Positions 44,190 to 61,837 are shown, numbered from the stretch's first letter. The stretch: DNA of 64,000 bases from Luidia sarsii (GCA_949987565.1 OX465111.1:19285846-19349845); one strand, 5' to 3'. Numbers and translations: made by a program. Notes: generated by a model from the sequence alone, not told the origin.

Positions 44190-44823
44190 GAAGAGGAGGA
44201 AGAGGAGGAAGAGGAGGAAGAGGAGGAAGAGGAGGAAGAGGAGGATGGGGAGGAAGAGGAGGAAGAGGAGGAAGAGGAGGAAGAGGAGGAAGAGGAGGAA
44301 GAGGAGGAAGAAGAGGAAGAGGAGGATGAGGAGGAAGAGGAGGAAGAGGAGGAAGAGGAGGAAGAGGAGGAAGAGGAGGAAGAGGAGGAAGAGGAGGAAG
44401 AGGAGGATGAGGAGGAAGAGGAGGAAGAGGAGGATGAGGAGGAAGAGGAGGAAGAGGAGGATGAGGAGGAAGAGGAGGAAGAGGAGGAAGAGGAGGATGA
44501 GGAGGATGAGGAGGAAGAGGAGGAAGAGGAGGAAGAGGAGGAAGAGGAGGAAGAGGAGGATGAGGAGGAAGAGGAGGAAGGGGAGGAAGAGGAGGAAGAG
44601 GAGGAAGAGGAGAAAGAGGAGGAAGAGGAGGAAGAGGAGGAAGAGGAGGAAGAGGAGGAAGAAGAGGAAGAGGAGGAAGAGGAGGAAGAGGAGGAAGAGG
44701 GGAGGAGGAGGAAGGGGAGGAAGAGGAGGAAGATGAGGAAAAGGAGGATGAGGAGGAAGAGGAGGAAGAGGAGGAAGAGGAGAAAGAGGAGGAAGAGGAG
44801 GATGATGAGGAAGGGGAGGAAGG

Positions 44824-44860
<37 letters not shown>

Positions 44861-47800
44861 GAAGAGGAGGAAGAGGAGGAAGAGGAGGAAGAGGAGGATG
44901 AGGAGGAAGAGGAGGAAGAGGAGGAAGAGGAGGAAGAGGAGGAAGAGGAGGATGAGGAGGAAGAGGAGGAAGAGGAGGATGAGGAGGAAGAGGAGGAAGA
45001 GGAGGATGAGGAGGAAGAGGAGGAAGAGGAGGAAGAGGAGGAAGAGGAGGAAGAGGAGGATGAGGAGGATGAGGAGGAAGAGGAGGAAGAGGAGGAAGAG
45101 GAGGAAGAGGAGGAAGAGGAGGATGAGGAGAAAGAGGAGGAAGAGGAGGAAGAGGAGGAAGAGGAGAAAGAGGAGGAAGAGGAGGAAGAGGAGGAAGAGG
45201 AGGAAGAGGAGGAAGAGGAGGAAGAGGAGGATGAGGAGGAAGAGGAGGAAGAGGAGGAAGAGGAGGAAGAGGAGGAAGAGGAGGAAGAGGAGGAAGAGGA
45301 GGATGAGGAGGAAGAGGAGGAAGAGGAGGAAGAGGAGGAAGAGGAGGATGAGGAGGAAGAGGAGGAAGAGGAGGAAGAGGAGGAAGAGGAGAAAGAGGAG
45401 GAAGAGGTGGATGAGGAGGATGATGAGGAAGGGGAGGAAGAGGAGGAAGAGGAGGAAGATGAGGTGGAGGAGGAGGAAGTGTAGTGTTCACGCACAGAGC
45501 ACGCAATAGAGACTCTGAAACAGACTGAAGTTGAGTTATCAACAGCAGGTTGATGTATTCTCAAAATCCAACGAGGATTACGAATTGCATGGACAAAAGT
45601 AAAATTGCAAATGAACTTGAGGTGCGCCCTCTGTGGGCACACTTGAACAAGCATTAAACTGACAGGCACAACAATGTATTATCACTATCAGTTGAGGATA
45701 AGAAAAGCTCACGAAGAACACGCTAGATGATTTGCTATTTGGGATCTGCATGAGTAGAAGGTAATATTACTTTTAAAAGCAAAACAAACAAAACCAACCC
45801 TGAACACAGTTGAGACTTGGGTCTTCTAAGACATGGCTGTGTCACTGATAATGAAGAAGAAGAAATTGGGGAAAGCAATTCACAAATCTCGCGTGGAACT
45901 CACTGGATGATTTGCTGTTGGGGTTGGAGAAGTAGAGGATGTCGTTGTGGTAGACCATTCCAGCCGCACAGTCCGGCTCGATGAGGGTCTCGTCCACGTA
46001 GACGTCCTTCATCGGGAACGACTCGCCGCCGTCGTAGCTCCGAGCCACGATGCGGCAGCGACACTTGTAGTGATATTCGTTCCGGAAATTGGCCATGATC
46101 GATCCGTCACTTAATTCCACAAGCTTGGAGAGAGAGACGGTGAGGGAGAGAAAGAGATTGGGAGAGAGAGAGAGAGAGATTGTGAGGGAGAGAAAGAGGG
46201 GGTGGGAGGGAGAGAAGAGAGGATAGAGAGAGAGTGTGTGTAAAGAGTTAGCGGTGACGTGATGTAAGTCATCTCCTTTAAGAAAGAATATGGCTCTATC
46301 TCACAAGAGCTGGTAACTCAACGTTTCGGGCAGTATCTACTGATGATGTTGGGATACTTTCCCATTTCAAATGAGGAGGATATTATAGACCGACGCTCAC
46401 CTGGCACTCGTCCGGATGGAAGCTGCCGTCATCTTGGAGTGGTCCTCCCCACCGCCATGTCAACCCGTGGTCGTCACTGAGCAGGCAGATAACGCAATCC
46501 GGCCCGTGGCCGCACGAGATGAGCCGGCCCTTGTTGGGGGCCAGCTTTTTCTGAGAAAAGAATCATTAAAATCATGAGATCTGTATTGTTATCAGTGTCA
46601 TCGTCCTGTCCATTGCCATACTCCATCTCCTCCCCATCATTCTCATCATTAACCTCTTTGTCCTTCTATTCCTCTCCTCTTTTTCTACTCTTCCTCTTTC
46701 TCCTCTCCCTCTTTCCCATCTCCCTCCTTCTCTTCTTCCTTGTCCTCTTTCTTCTCTTCCTTCTCCTCTTTCTCCTCTTCCATGTCCTCTTTCTCTTCCT
46801 CTTACTCCTCTTCCTCGTTGTCCTCTTCCTTGTCCTCTTTCTCTTCTGCTTACTCCTCTTCCTCTTTGTCCTCTTCCTTGTCCTCTCCCCTCTTCCTCTT
46901 TCCCCTCTTCCTCTTTCTCCTCTAGTCCTTTTCCTCTTTCTCTTCATCTTTATCCCCTCCCTCTTTACCCTCTTCCACTTCCCCCCTTCCTCTTTCTCCA
47001 CTTCCATGTCTTCTTTCTCCTCTTTCCCATCTTCCTCGTTTCCCTCTCCCTATTACCCTTTCTCCTCTTCTTCTTTCCCGTCTATCTCTTTCACCTCTTC
47101 CTCTTTTTCTTTTTCTTCTTCGTCTTTCTCCTCCCCTCTTCCTCTTTTTTTTTTGACTCCTCTTCTTCCTCTTTCTCGCTATCTTCCTATTTCTCTCTCC
47201 TCCTCTTCCTCCTAATCCTCCTCCTCATCTTTTTCTTCCTTCTCTTCCTTCTCTTCCTCCTCTTCCTCCTCTTCTTCCTCTTCCTCCTCTTCCTCCTCTT
47301 CTTCCTCTTCCTCCTCCTACCTGTACTCCAAATCCTGGCCCGGGAGCAAATCGCCGGTTGCCCACTTGGTCTGTGAGATCAATGGGCTTGGACCAGGTGA
47401 TCCCATCATCGAAGCTCTTGACCAGCTTGGTGATGCTGGCATTGCACTTGTCGTGGTGGTAGCAGACGCAGAACATGATGAAGATGATGCCTGCCTCGTC
47501 GTCAACGAGGATGTTGCCAAGGTTCGAGCCGTCAAAGATGAGGTAGCCATCGTCCACGATGAACTGTTCAGGCTCCCAACTGTTGCCTTTAGTGACATAT
47601 GATACCAAAGTCAATGTAACAGTTGCTAGTCTTTCGATCAGTCCTGTTGTCAGCCAAATGCTGGGCTACAGCTATAGAGTCACCTCATAGACCGCTAGAG
47701 TCACCTCTTATTCTTATAGTCGGCTCATAGAGAGCTATACAGTCACCTCTTATCTATATAGTCACCCCATGGAGAGCTCTAGTCACCTCATAGAAAGCTA

Positions 47801-50800
47801 GTCGCCTCATAGAGACCTATAGTCAACTCACGGAGAGCTCTAGTCATCTCATAGAAAGCTCTAGTCGCCTCACAGTGATGAGCTACAGTCCCCTCAAACA
47901 GAGCTACAGTCTCCCCATAGAGCACTTTAGCACTATAACTACCTCAGAGAGTGAGTCACCTCATAGAGAGCTATAGTCCCCTCATTTACAGCTATATAGT
48001 CACCCCATACTGAGCTATAGTCACCTCATAGACAGCTATATAGTCACCCCATACTGAGCTATAGTCACCTCATAGACAGCTATATAGTCACCCCATACTG
48101 AGCTATAGTCACCTCATAGACAGCTATATAGTCACCCCATACTGAGCTATAGTCACCTCATAGACAGCTATATAGTCACCCCATACTGAGCTATAGTCAC
48201 CTCATAGACAGCTATATAGTCACCCCATACTGAGCTATAGTCACCTCATAGACAGCTATAGTCCCCATACAGAGCTATAGTCACCTCATAGACAGCTATA
48301 TTCACCTCATAGACAGCTAAATTCACCTCATAGACAGCTATATAGTCACCTCATAGACAGCTATATAGTCACCTCATAGAGAGCTATATAGTCACCTCAT
48401 AGAGAGCTATATAGTCACCTCATAGAGAGCTATATAGTCACCTCATAGAGAGCTATATAGTCACCTCATAGAGAGCTACACCTAATACAAAGTTCTAGTC
48501 ACCTCATAGACAGCTACAGTCACCTCATACAAAGCTCTAGTCCCCTCCATAGACAGCTACAGTCACCTCATACAAAGCTCTAGTCACCGCATACAGAGCT
48601 CTAGTCACCTCATAGAGAGCTATATAGTCACATCATAGAGAGCTATAGTCACCTCATACTAGACAGCTAGAGTCACCTCATAGAGAGCTACAGTCACCTC
48701 ATACAAAGCTCTAGTCACCTCATAGACAGCTATAGTCACCTCATAGAGAGCTATAGTCACCTCATACTAGACAGCTAGAGTCACCTCATAGACAGCTACA
48801 GTCACCTCATACAAAGCTCTAGTCCCCCATACAGAGCTCTAGTCACCTCATAGAGAGCTACAGTCACCTCATACAAAGCTCTAGTCACCTCATAGACAGC
48901 TACAGTCACCTCATACAAAGCTCTAGTCACCTCATAGACAGCTACAGTCACCTCATACAAAGCTCTAGTCCCCCATACAGAGCTCTAGTCACCTCATAGA
49001 GAGCTATAGTCACCTCATACAAAGCTCTAGTCACCTCATAGAGAGCTATATAGTCACCTCATAGAGAGCTATAGTCACCTCATACTAGACAGCTAGAGTC
49101 ACCTCATAGAGAGCTACAGTCACCTCATACAAAGCTCTAGTCACCTCATAGACAGCTACAGTCACCTCATAGAGAGCTATAGTCACCTCATACTAGACAG
49201 CTAGAGTCCCCTCCATAGACAGCTACAGTCACCTCATACAAAGCTCTAGTCACCTCATAGAGAGCTATAGTCACCTCATAGACAGCTAGTCCCCCATACA
49301 GAGCTCTAGTCACCTCATAGACAGCTATAGTCCCCGGCCATACAGAGCTATAGTCACCTCGTAGAGCCACAGTCACCCCATACAAAGATATACATGTAGT
49401 CACCCCATACAGAGTTATAGCATACAGCTATGGTTATAGTCACAACCTCATAGACAGCTGTAGTCACCCCATAGACAGCTATATTCACCTCATAGACAGC
49501 TATATTCACCTCATAGACAGCTATATTCAGCTCATAGACAGCTATATTCAGCTCATAGACAGCTATATTCAGCTCATAGACAGCTATATTCACCTCATAG
49601 ACAGCTATATTCAGCTCATAGCCTGACAGCTATATTCACCTCATAGACAGCTATATTCACCTCATAGACAGCTATATTCACCTCATAGACAGCTATATTC
49701 AGCTCATAGACAGCTATATTCACCTCATAGACAGCTATATTCACCTCATAGACAGCTATATTCAGCTCATAGACAGCTATATAGTCCCCATACAGAGCTA
49801 TAGTCACCTCGTAGAGCCACAGTCACCCCATACAAAGATATACATGTAGTCACCCCATACAGAGTTAAAGCATACAGCTATGGTTATAGTCACAACCTCA
49901 TAGACAGCTGTAGTCACCCCATAGACAGCTATATTCACCTCATAGACAGCTATATTCACCTCATAGACAGCTATATTCACCTCATAGACAGCTATATTCA
50001 GCTCATAGACAGCTATATTCACCTCATAGACAGCTATATTCACCTCATAGACAGCTATATTCACCTCATAGACAGCTATATTCAGCTCATAGACAGCTAT
50101 ATTCACCTCATAGACAGCTATATTGACCTCATAGACAGCTATATTCAGCTCATAGACAGCTATATTCACCACATAGACAGCTATATTCACCTCATAGACA
50201 GCTATATTCAGCTCATAGACAGCTATATAGTCCCCATACAGAGCTACAGTCACCTCGTAGAGCCACAGTCACCCCATACAAAGATATACATGTAGTCACC
50301 CCATACAGAGTTATAGCATACAGCTATGGTTATAGTCACAACCTCATAGACAGCTATATTCAGCTCATAGACAGCTATATAGTCCCCATTCAGAGCTATA
50401 GTCACCTCGTAGAGCCACAGTCACCCCATACAAAGATATACATGTAGTCACCCCATACAGAGTTATAGCATACAGCTATGGTTATATAGTCACAACCTCA
50501 TAGACAGCAATGTAGTCACCCCATAGACAGCTATATTCACCTCATAGACAGCTCTAGTCACCCCATAGACAGCTATATTCACCTCATAGACAGCTATAGT
50601 CCCCATACAGAGCTATAGTCACCTCGTAGAGCCACAGTCACCCCATACAAAGATATACATGTAGTCACCCCATACAGAGTTATAGCATACAGCTATGGTT
50701 ATAGTCACAACCTCATAGACAGCTGTAGTCACCCCATAGACAGCTATATTCACCACATAGACAGCTATATTCACCTCATAGACAGCTATATTCACCTCAT

Positions 50801-52211
50801 AGACAGCTATATAGTCCCCATACAGAGTAGTGACCTCGTAGAGCCACAGTCACCCCATACAAAGATATACATGTAGTCACCCCATACAGAGTTATAGCAT
50901 ACAGCTATGGTTATAGTCACAACCTCATAGACAGCTATAGTCACCGCATAGACAGCTATATTCAGCTCATAGACAGCTATATAGTCCCACAGAGCTATAG
51001 TCACCTCGTATAGCCACAGTCACCCCATACAAAGATATCATGTAGTTACCCCATACATAGCATACAGCTATGGTTATAGTCACAACCTCATAGCCTATAC
51101 AGCTGTCTCACTTCACATGCTGACAGAGTGTGATAGTGCCCCCATAGTCACCAATGCCAGTCATGCCGTTGCCTCTTACCCAGGGCATCTTTCGATCGGC
51201 GGATGGCGATGAACTTGGGCCCCATGTCCATGTGGGTGTACTTGCGGGCCTCTGCGGCGGCCAGGAGACGCCCCTTAGGGGTGTAGGTCAGGTTGGGGAT
51301 GCGGTAGATGATCATTTCGGCCTCCCCACGCTTCCAGAGGGGCGTCTGGACATCGATGAAGGGCTCCACCTACAGTCGGAAGATCCAGGAAAAGATAATT
51401 GACAAGATTTTGAAAAATCCCCAGGAAACGAAAAAAATGTAAATATTTGTAAAATCTTCAGGAAAACACTCAATTGAAAGCTTCGGGAAACGATGAATGT
51501 AGAATGTTGACAAATAAATTGGTTCATCAATTCTTTGAATAACAAAACACATCCTCGCAGTAAACACTGACTTTTGACATCCTTTAATTCTTATACTAAA
51601 ATACATCAAATTTCAAGTACATGTAGGCATATACCTCTAAAGGTTAGACAATTTAAATCAAATTAATTACGCATAAAAGCGTAAGTTTCGTGTATAATTT
51701 GGAACACATGAGGCTTAATGTGGCCCTATTTGACTGTGGAAGTGGAGGCATATGCCGCTATCAAAAATCTTTGCAGAAATTCGGCTTGAATGACTACACA
51801 TTTTGAGTGTGTGCTTTTTCTGGGGGTAATTATTAGCAGAAAATCCGATCGGCTAAGAACATCAAAAATTGGCTAATCTACCATTTGGTTGTTACGTAAC
51901 ACAATTCACAAAGGCAACACGTGATACAGACTAACAGAGTCACGTGATTTAGGAGCTGGGTTCAATTCTTCAGTTTCCAAAAACTCAGCCCGAACCTCCA
52001 TGGCCCGAACAAAAATTGGAAATGGAAATTCTTGTTTTGGCCGGGCGACACGTTACGAAAGCAGCTGTACGTGGTGACGCAGCATGGATTTTACGAGAGT
52101 GATAAGAATTACCTTGGCGTTTGGCAGGGCCGATATCCTCGTCAAAGTGCAGAAACTGCACAGAAAGATGGCCAGGAGAGCCTCCTTTATCCCCCTCAAA
52201 ACCACCGCCAT
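43504..52211 (-). CDS. NEU1: NEU1-like sialidase, gene D, complete, 6 exons
   Basis: Exons on the minus strand: 52211-52113, 51369-51180, 47586-47321, 46550-46401, 46123-45904 and 43709-43504, about 376 residues. The signal-peptide exon is one codon shorter than in C and E. Catalytic positions are intact: I-Y-R-I-P, Asp after [16 protein letters not shown] (F where others have I), the split-codon Arg, and S-G-Y-S-T. Exon 4 reads [10 protein letters not shown], one residue longer than in C and E. At 8.7 kb this is the longest copy, because intron 2 holds 3.4 kb of minisatellite and intron 5 about 1.5 kb of GAGGAA. Splice sites next to these tracts are still consensus. Confidence 0.92.
43985..45480 (+). 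repeat. About 1.5 kb pure-purine GAGGAA tract
   Basis: GGAGGAAGA units with GGAGGATGA variants and almost no pyrimidine other than the T of GAT on the plus strand. It is in intron 5 of gene D. Long open frames on both strands follow from the 9-bp and 3-bp periods and are not genes. Confidence 0.97.
46127..46240. repeat. GA-rich tract, intron 4 of gene D
   Basis: Short GAGAGAGATTGTGAGGGAG run; the position equivalent of 38298-38640. Confidence 0.85.
46600..47320. repeat. CT-rich tract, intron 3 of gene D
   Basis: About 720 bp of CCTCTTTCTCCTCTTCC, expanded relative to C. Confidence 0.9.
47665..51110. repeat. 3.4 kb minisatellite with higher-order units, intron 2 of gene D
   Basis: The basic unit is about 21 bp (ACCTCATAGACAGCTATAT plus two bases). 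Between 49330 and 51100 a larger block carrying CACCTCGTAGAGCCACAGTC, AAGATATACATGTAGTCACC and CATACAGCTATGGTTATA recurs seven times (near 49365, 49805, 50250, 50405, 50625, 50830 and 51005), separated by variable numbers of basic units. Confidence 0.95.
51690..51870. mobile_element. Fragment of the 36045-36470 repeat
   Basis: It contains GTGGCCCTATTTGACTGTGG, ATTCGGCTTGA and GGGGGTAATTA. It is in intron 1 of gene D. Confidence 0.75.
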
Positions 52212-52530
52212 TTGGGACGATCTTTCCCACTTCGTCTCCCCTCCAAAAACGAAAGTGTTGCAGGTCTGGAAAAAATCAGTCCTTCTGCTATCTCTATACT
52301 GTAATCTCTCTTAACCCCAGAAACCTTCCCCGGAGTGTCACTGCCAGTACACCTGTTTATTTTCCTGTTTTAATGCATGCAAATTAAAAGTGTTGTGCTG
52401 TGGCTTTGAATTGAGGTTATCGATTATGAATACCCGGTAGAAGCTATTGTTAGTCAGCGGTCGCGCTCTGCTGGGTCGGCCGACCCTGAGGCGCGCCGCA
52501 CGGTATGAGGCCAGCCAACCCACACGCTGC
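52212..52530 (-). promoter_or_regulatory. Conserved 5' flank of gene D
   Basis: Homologous to 41764-42240 and 58916-59385. The CGCTCTGCTGGGTCGGCCG and CGCACGGTATG blocks are present; sequence beyond about 52530 is replaced by repeat. Confidence 0.5.
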
Positions 52531-52574
52531 ATCTTTTTTCCCCTTTATTTGATTTTTTTTGGTTAGTGAGAATT

Positions 52575-52860
52575 GTCAGTGAAAGTTTTCCAAACAAGTT
52601 TGAAAATTGGCAAAGTTTACCAAACATGTTTGAAAATTGGCAAAGGTACCAAACAAGTTTGAAAATTGGCAAAGTTTACCAAACAAGTTTGAAAATTGGC
52701 AAAGTTTACCAAACAAGTTTGAAAATTTGCAAAGTTTACGAAACAAGTTTAAAAATTTGTAAAGTTTACGAAACAACTTTGAAAATTGGCAAAGTTTACC
52801 AAAAAAGTTTGAAAATTGGCAAAGTTTACCAAACAAGTTTGAAAAATTGGCAAAGAAAAA
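52575..52860. repeat. 30-bp minisatellite derived from a SINE tail, about 9 copies
   Basis: Units AAGTTTGAAAATTGGCAAAG plus TTTACCAAAC end directly in an intact SINE tail and B-box (about 52835-52925). It seems to be an amplification of the SINE tail itself. Confidence 0.9.
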
Positions 52861-53314
52861 TATGATTGGGCCAGGACTTGAACCTGAGACCTCTTCCCAT
52901 CTGAGGTATCCAGCTTGTAGATGACGCATAATTTATTTCCAATTAGCCAACTATAGACACAATCCTTTTTTAAATATCATAATCATTTTTTTGATGTTTG
53001 TTTTTGTGAATTTGGTCAAAAGTTAAGTAACTTTTTTCCTTTGTTTGTTTGAAATTGTTTTGTTAATTTTATTATTTACCATTCCTCTTGGTGAACTTAA
53101 TATTCTAGCCTGTAAAAACAGAAAAAGGTATTGGGGCTATTCAACATAGAGCGAGGAGACCGATCCAACACTTGGATTTCTGAAGACTGGTCACATTTGT
53201 AGTTTGTGCACAAAAGACTTTGGCCACACTTCCAACTCAAACTCAAATCAAATTCAGTTCATGATTTCCACTTTATTGCCACTGCCAGTATACTATTGCA
53301 ACTTTGCAAGTATA

Positions 53315-53453
53315 GTTGTTGCTATGTAGGCCCATGCTTATCTCGATCCATATTCTGTAAGTGTCACAAGTTGTTGCTTTGCATTTGGTCATCAGTCTGA
53401 CCAAACAATTGAGTTTAGACATCACTGTTCAGGCCGATGCAACCAAATGCATT
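53315..53453 (-). pseudogene. Relic of a sialidase last exon and its 3' flank
   Basis: It parallels 53580-53730. On the minus strand, 53453-53415 reads A-F-G-C-I-G-L-N-S-D-V-stop, a decayed version of [15 protein letters not shown]. The flanking CAAGTTGTTGCTTT block matches too. No other exon of this copy remains. Confidence 0.7.
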
Positions 53454-53475
53454 TTGTCTAATGCATCTTGTCTCT

Positions 53476-53532
53476 CTCAAATTTGAGTGAGCCTGACGTT
53501 TCGATCCTAGCAGGACCTTTCTCAAAGGCAGA
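53476..53532 (-). mobile_element. 57-bp GAAACGTC tail insertion with 13-bp target duplication
   Basis: GCATCTTGTCTCT is present at 53463-53475 and 53533-53545. The paralogous site in unit C (36984-36996) has a single copy and no insert. Confidence 0.9.
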
Positions 53533-53689
53533 GCATCTTGTCTCTGCTAGAACTGCATCAGATTTCAGTCTTGTGATCCTGAAGTATAGTTGTTGCTGCT
53601 AAAGCTCACGCTTTTCTTGTCCGTGAAGCAAGTGCAAGACAAGTTGTTGCTTTTGCATTTTGGTCAACCCCGCAGCCACGTGTCCGAGT

Positions 53690-58915
<5,226 letters not shown>

Positions 58916-59385
58916 TTGGGACGATCTATTTGCCCGGCTCGTCTCCAAGAAAGAAGTGTTGCAGGTCAGGAAACTTCGGCCCTAATTCTTTCTCTGATCT
59001 CCCTCTTTCCCCAAACCTTCCACGGAATGCCAGTTCACCTGTTTACCTTCCCGTTATCTAAGTGTTATATCCCTTACAAGTGTTGCGTTGTGGTTTCGAA
59101 TAATTGACGCTATTGATCACGAATAGGCGCTATTGTTAGTCATCATCAGCGGTCGCACTCCGCTGGGTCGGCCGTCCTTGAGGCGCACCGCACGGTATGG
59201 GGCCGGCCAGCCCACACGCTAACGTGACTGGGAATCCCGTGGACATTTCGGCCGCAACATTTCCAGACACATTATTCTTGCGATCAGTATATACACCCTT
59301 GGCGAAGCAGATTGAACCCGCTGAAATGCTGAAATTCAGGCCCAAATTTGGGGCCAGGTTTTCAAGCAATTAATCCTTGTCCTTT
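58916..59385 (-). promoter_or_regulatory. Conserved 5' flank of gene E
   Basis: Homologous to the 5' flanks of C and D, including CGCTGGGTCGGCCGTCCTTG and GGTATGGGGCCGGC. Confidence 0.55.
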
Positions 59386-59619
59386 GCGAGGTCGGGGTTC
59401 CAGCATGTGAAATTTTGAAAAGCAAAGCCTTGTGATAATTATCTTCAAGGTTCAAGAATTCAATTGAGAGGGGGTGGCGTTTCGATATTAGCACATGCAG
59501 CAGTAGCAGGACCTTTCTCAAAGGCCGAAAAAGAAAGCATTTTCTGTTTTATTTAAAAGTGCGATGACATAATGAAGGACCCACTTCTACTTAGTTCTAG
59601 AAACTAGAAACGTTGGCCG

Positions 59620-60060
59620 CTATTTTTGAGTGAGAAGCTTACCAAACAAATTTTATTATTATTTTTTGTTAATTTTGTAAGTTGGCAAAGGATACCTTGA
59701 CTGGGCCAGGACTTGAACCTGACACCTCTGGTTTTGCATAAATTACACCAGCAATCTTACCATACCATTAGATGGTGGCCTATCCTAATTAGCCAACCAG
59801 ATTGTGATCAATACATCATGGTTTTATTTATTTGTTTGATTCATTTATTATTTACCATTTTTCTTAGTAAATTTTTTCTAGCCTGATGTAAACTCAGGAG
59901 GGATTTTTCAACTCAGAGCAATAAGGAAATCAATCTCCTTTGTATTTAAGAAAACTTGGAATTCTGAAGTCTGGTCACATCCATGGTTTTTGACACTTTC
60001 AACTCAAATCAAATTCAATTCAGTGATTTCCACTTTATTGTCCCAATCAGCCCAATCAAG
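59620..60060. other. Orphan 3'-flank block of a lost tandem unit
   Basis: It matches the D-E spacer 52840-53300 in order: SINE tail with GGGCCAGGACTTGAACCTGA, CATTTATTATTTACCAT, TTCTAGCCTG, GAAGTCTGGTCACAT, AACTCAAATCAAATTCA and TGATTTCCACTTTATTG. In the spacer this leads into a last exon; here no exon follows. Confidence 0.65.
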
Positions 60061-60393
60061 ATTTAGAAAGTAACAGCATGGAGGTACCTCTATGGTAACA
60101 GCAATAGTTTTGCAATTAAAAGTTATCATTAGAAAAATATATTGACAGCAATGTCATTTGCAATGCATTTTATATATCTTGTTGCTATTTTTCTATATGC
60201 CTAATTATTTAATACTGATAATGTGACATATATTATTCACTTTCATTATACATGTAGTTGAAAATAATTTACTATATAATACTTCTACTAATAATACTAT
60301 TATGGAGATTACAAACATTATGCTGACATGAAATAATAGTGTTTCAAGTATGTATCATTAATTTCCTCTTTTTCTAAGTATATTTCAGGTCAT

Positions 60394-61515
60394 CTGAGGT
60401 ATCCAGCCCTTAGATGGTGGCCTTCCCTAATAGTCAACTAGTCTTTGGCACACCAGTGCTCTTACCATCTGAGCTATCCAGCCCTTAGATGGTGGCCTTC
60501 CCTAATAGTCAACTAGTCTTTGGCACACCAGCACTCTTACCATCTGAGCTATCCAGCCCTTAATTAGATGGTGGCCTTCCCTAATAGTCAACTAGTCTTT
60601 GGCATACCAGTGCTCTTACCATCTGAGCTATCCAGCCCTTAATTAGATGGTGGCCTTCCCTAATAGTCAACTAGTCTTTGGCACACCAGCGCTCTTACCA
60701 TCTGAGCTATCCAGCCCTTAGATGGTGGCCTTCCCTAATAGTCAACTAGTCTTTGGCATACCAGTGCTCTTACCATCTGAGCTATCCAGCCCTTAGATGG
60801 TGGCCTTCCCTAATAGTCAACTAGTCTTTGGCACACCAGTGCTCTTCCATCTGAGCTATCCAGCCCTTAGATGGTGGCCTTCCCTAATAGTCAACTAGTC
60901 TTCGGCACACCAGTGCTCTTACCATCTGAGCTATCCAGCCCTTAGATGGTGGCCTTCCCAAATAGTCAACTAGTCTTTGGCATACCAGTGCTCTTACCAT
61001 CTGAGCTATCCAGCCCTTAATTAGATGGTGGCCTTCCCTAATAGTCAACTAGTCTTTGGCACACCAGTGCTCTTACCATCTGAGCTATCCAGCCCTTAGA
61101 TGGTGGCCTTCCCTAATAGTCAACTAGTCTTTGGCACACCAGTGCTCTTACCATCTGATGAGCTATCCAGCCCTTAGATGGTGGTCTTCCCTAATAGTCA
61201 ACTAGTCTTTGGCACACCAGTGCTCTTACCATCTGAGCTATCCTGCCCTTAGATGGTGGTCTTCCCTAATAGTCAACTAGTCTTTGGCACACCAGTGCTC
61301 TTACCATCTGAGTTACCAGCCCTTAGATGGTGGCCTTCCCTAATAGTCAACTAGTCTTTGGCACACCAGTACTCTTACCATCTGAGCTATCCAGCCCTTA
61401 GATGGTGGCCTTCCCTAATAGTCAACTAGTCTTTGGCACACCAGTACTCTTACCATCTGAGCTATCCAGCCCTTAGATGGTGGCCTTCCCAAATAGTCAA
61501 CTAGTCTTTGCCGGG
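60394..61515 (-). repeat. Tandem array 4 of the A-box half repeat, about 15 copies
   Basis: Minus-strand orientation; units of 74-79 bp, some with TTAATTAGATGG in place of TTAGATGG. On the high-coordinate side it is bounded by the inverted body (GCCGGGGTGGGGACGACGCC). It is in the E-F spacer. Confidence 0.9.
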
Positions 61516-61837
61516 GTGGGGACGACGCCAGTCAGAAGCAATTCAACCATTAACTGCCGTAGCTTTTTTATGATTAGATTTTTACTCTGAATCTCAGCTT
61601 TTTGTATACCTTCTCTGTATAAAAGTATAAGATGTTTTCAGTTTCAGCTTTTTTTGTGGGCTGTTTAATTTTTTTTTATGTGTGCGGTCATATAGCTCAC
61701 TCCCTTGCTACAAAGAACTTAATTATGAACCATATTTATACTGGTATCTCAAATCTATGTTTCGATTTCTGGCAGGACCCTTCTGAAATGGCATCTCTCT
61801 TAGCTTGTACTAGGATGGCCGTATCAGTTGCTCCGTC

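Noticed and set aside
43794..45669. Open frames of 440-590 residues (Pro/Leu-, Ser- or Arg/Lys-rich) on both strands
   Set aside because: They are translations of the GAGGAA tract in intron 5 of gene D. A period divisible by three without stop codons keeps all frames open. There is no domain or splice support.
49188..51004. Minus-strand frames with 7-residue repeats (N-I-A-V-Y-E-V type)
   Set aside because: They arise from the 21-bp unit and stop at the larger blocks. There is no signal, domain or conserved start, and the region is intron 2 of gene D.
48000..51100. CRISPR-like regular repeats
   Set aside because: The context is an animal intron, the units abut without unique spacers, and length varies. 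It is a minisatellite.
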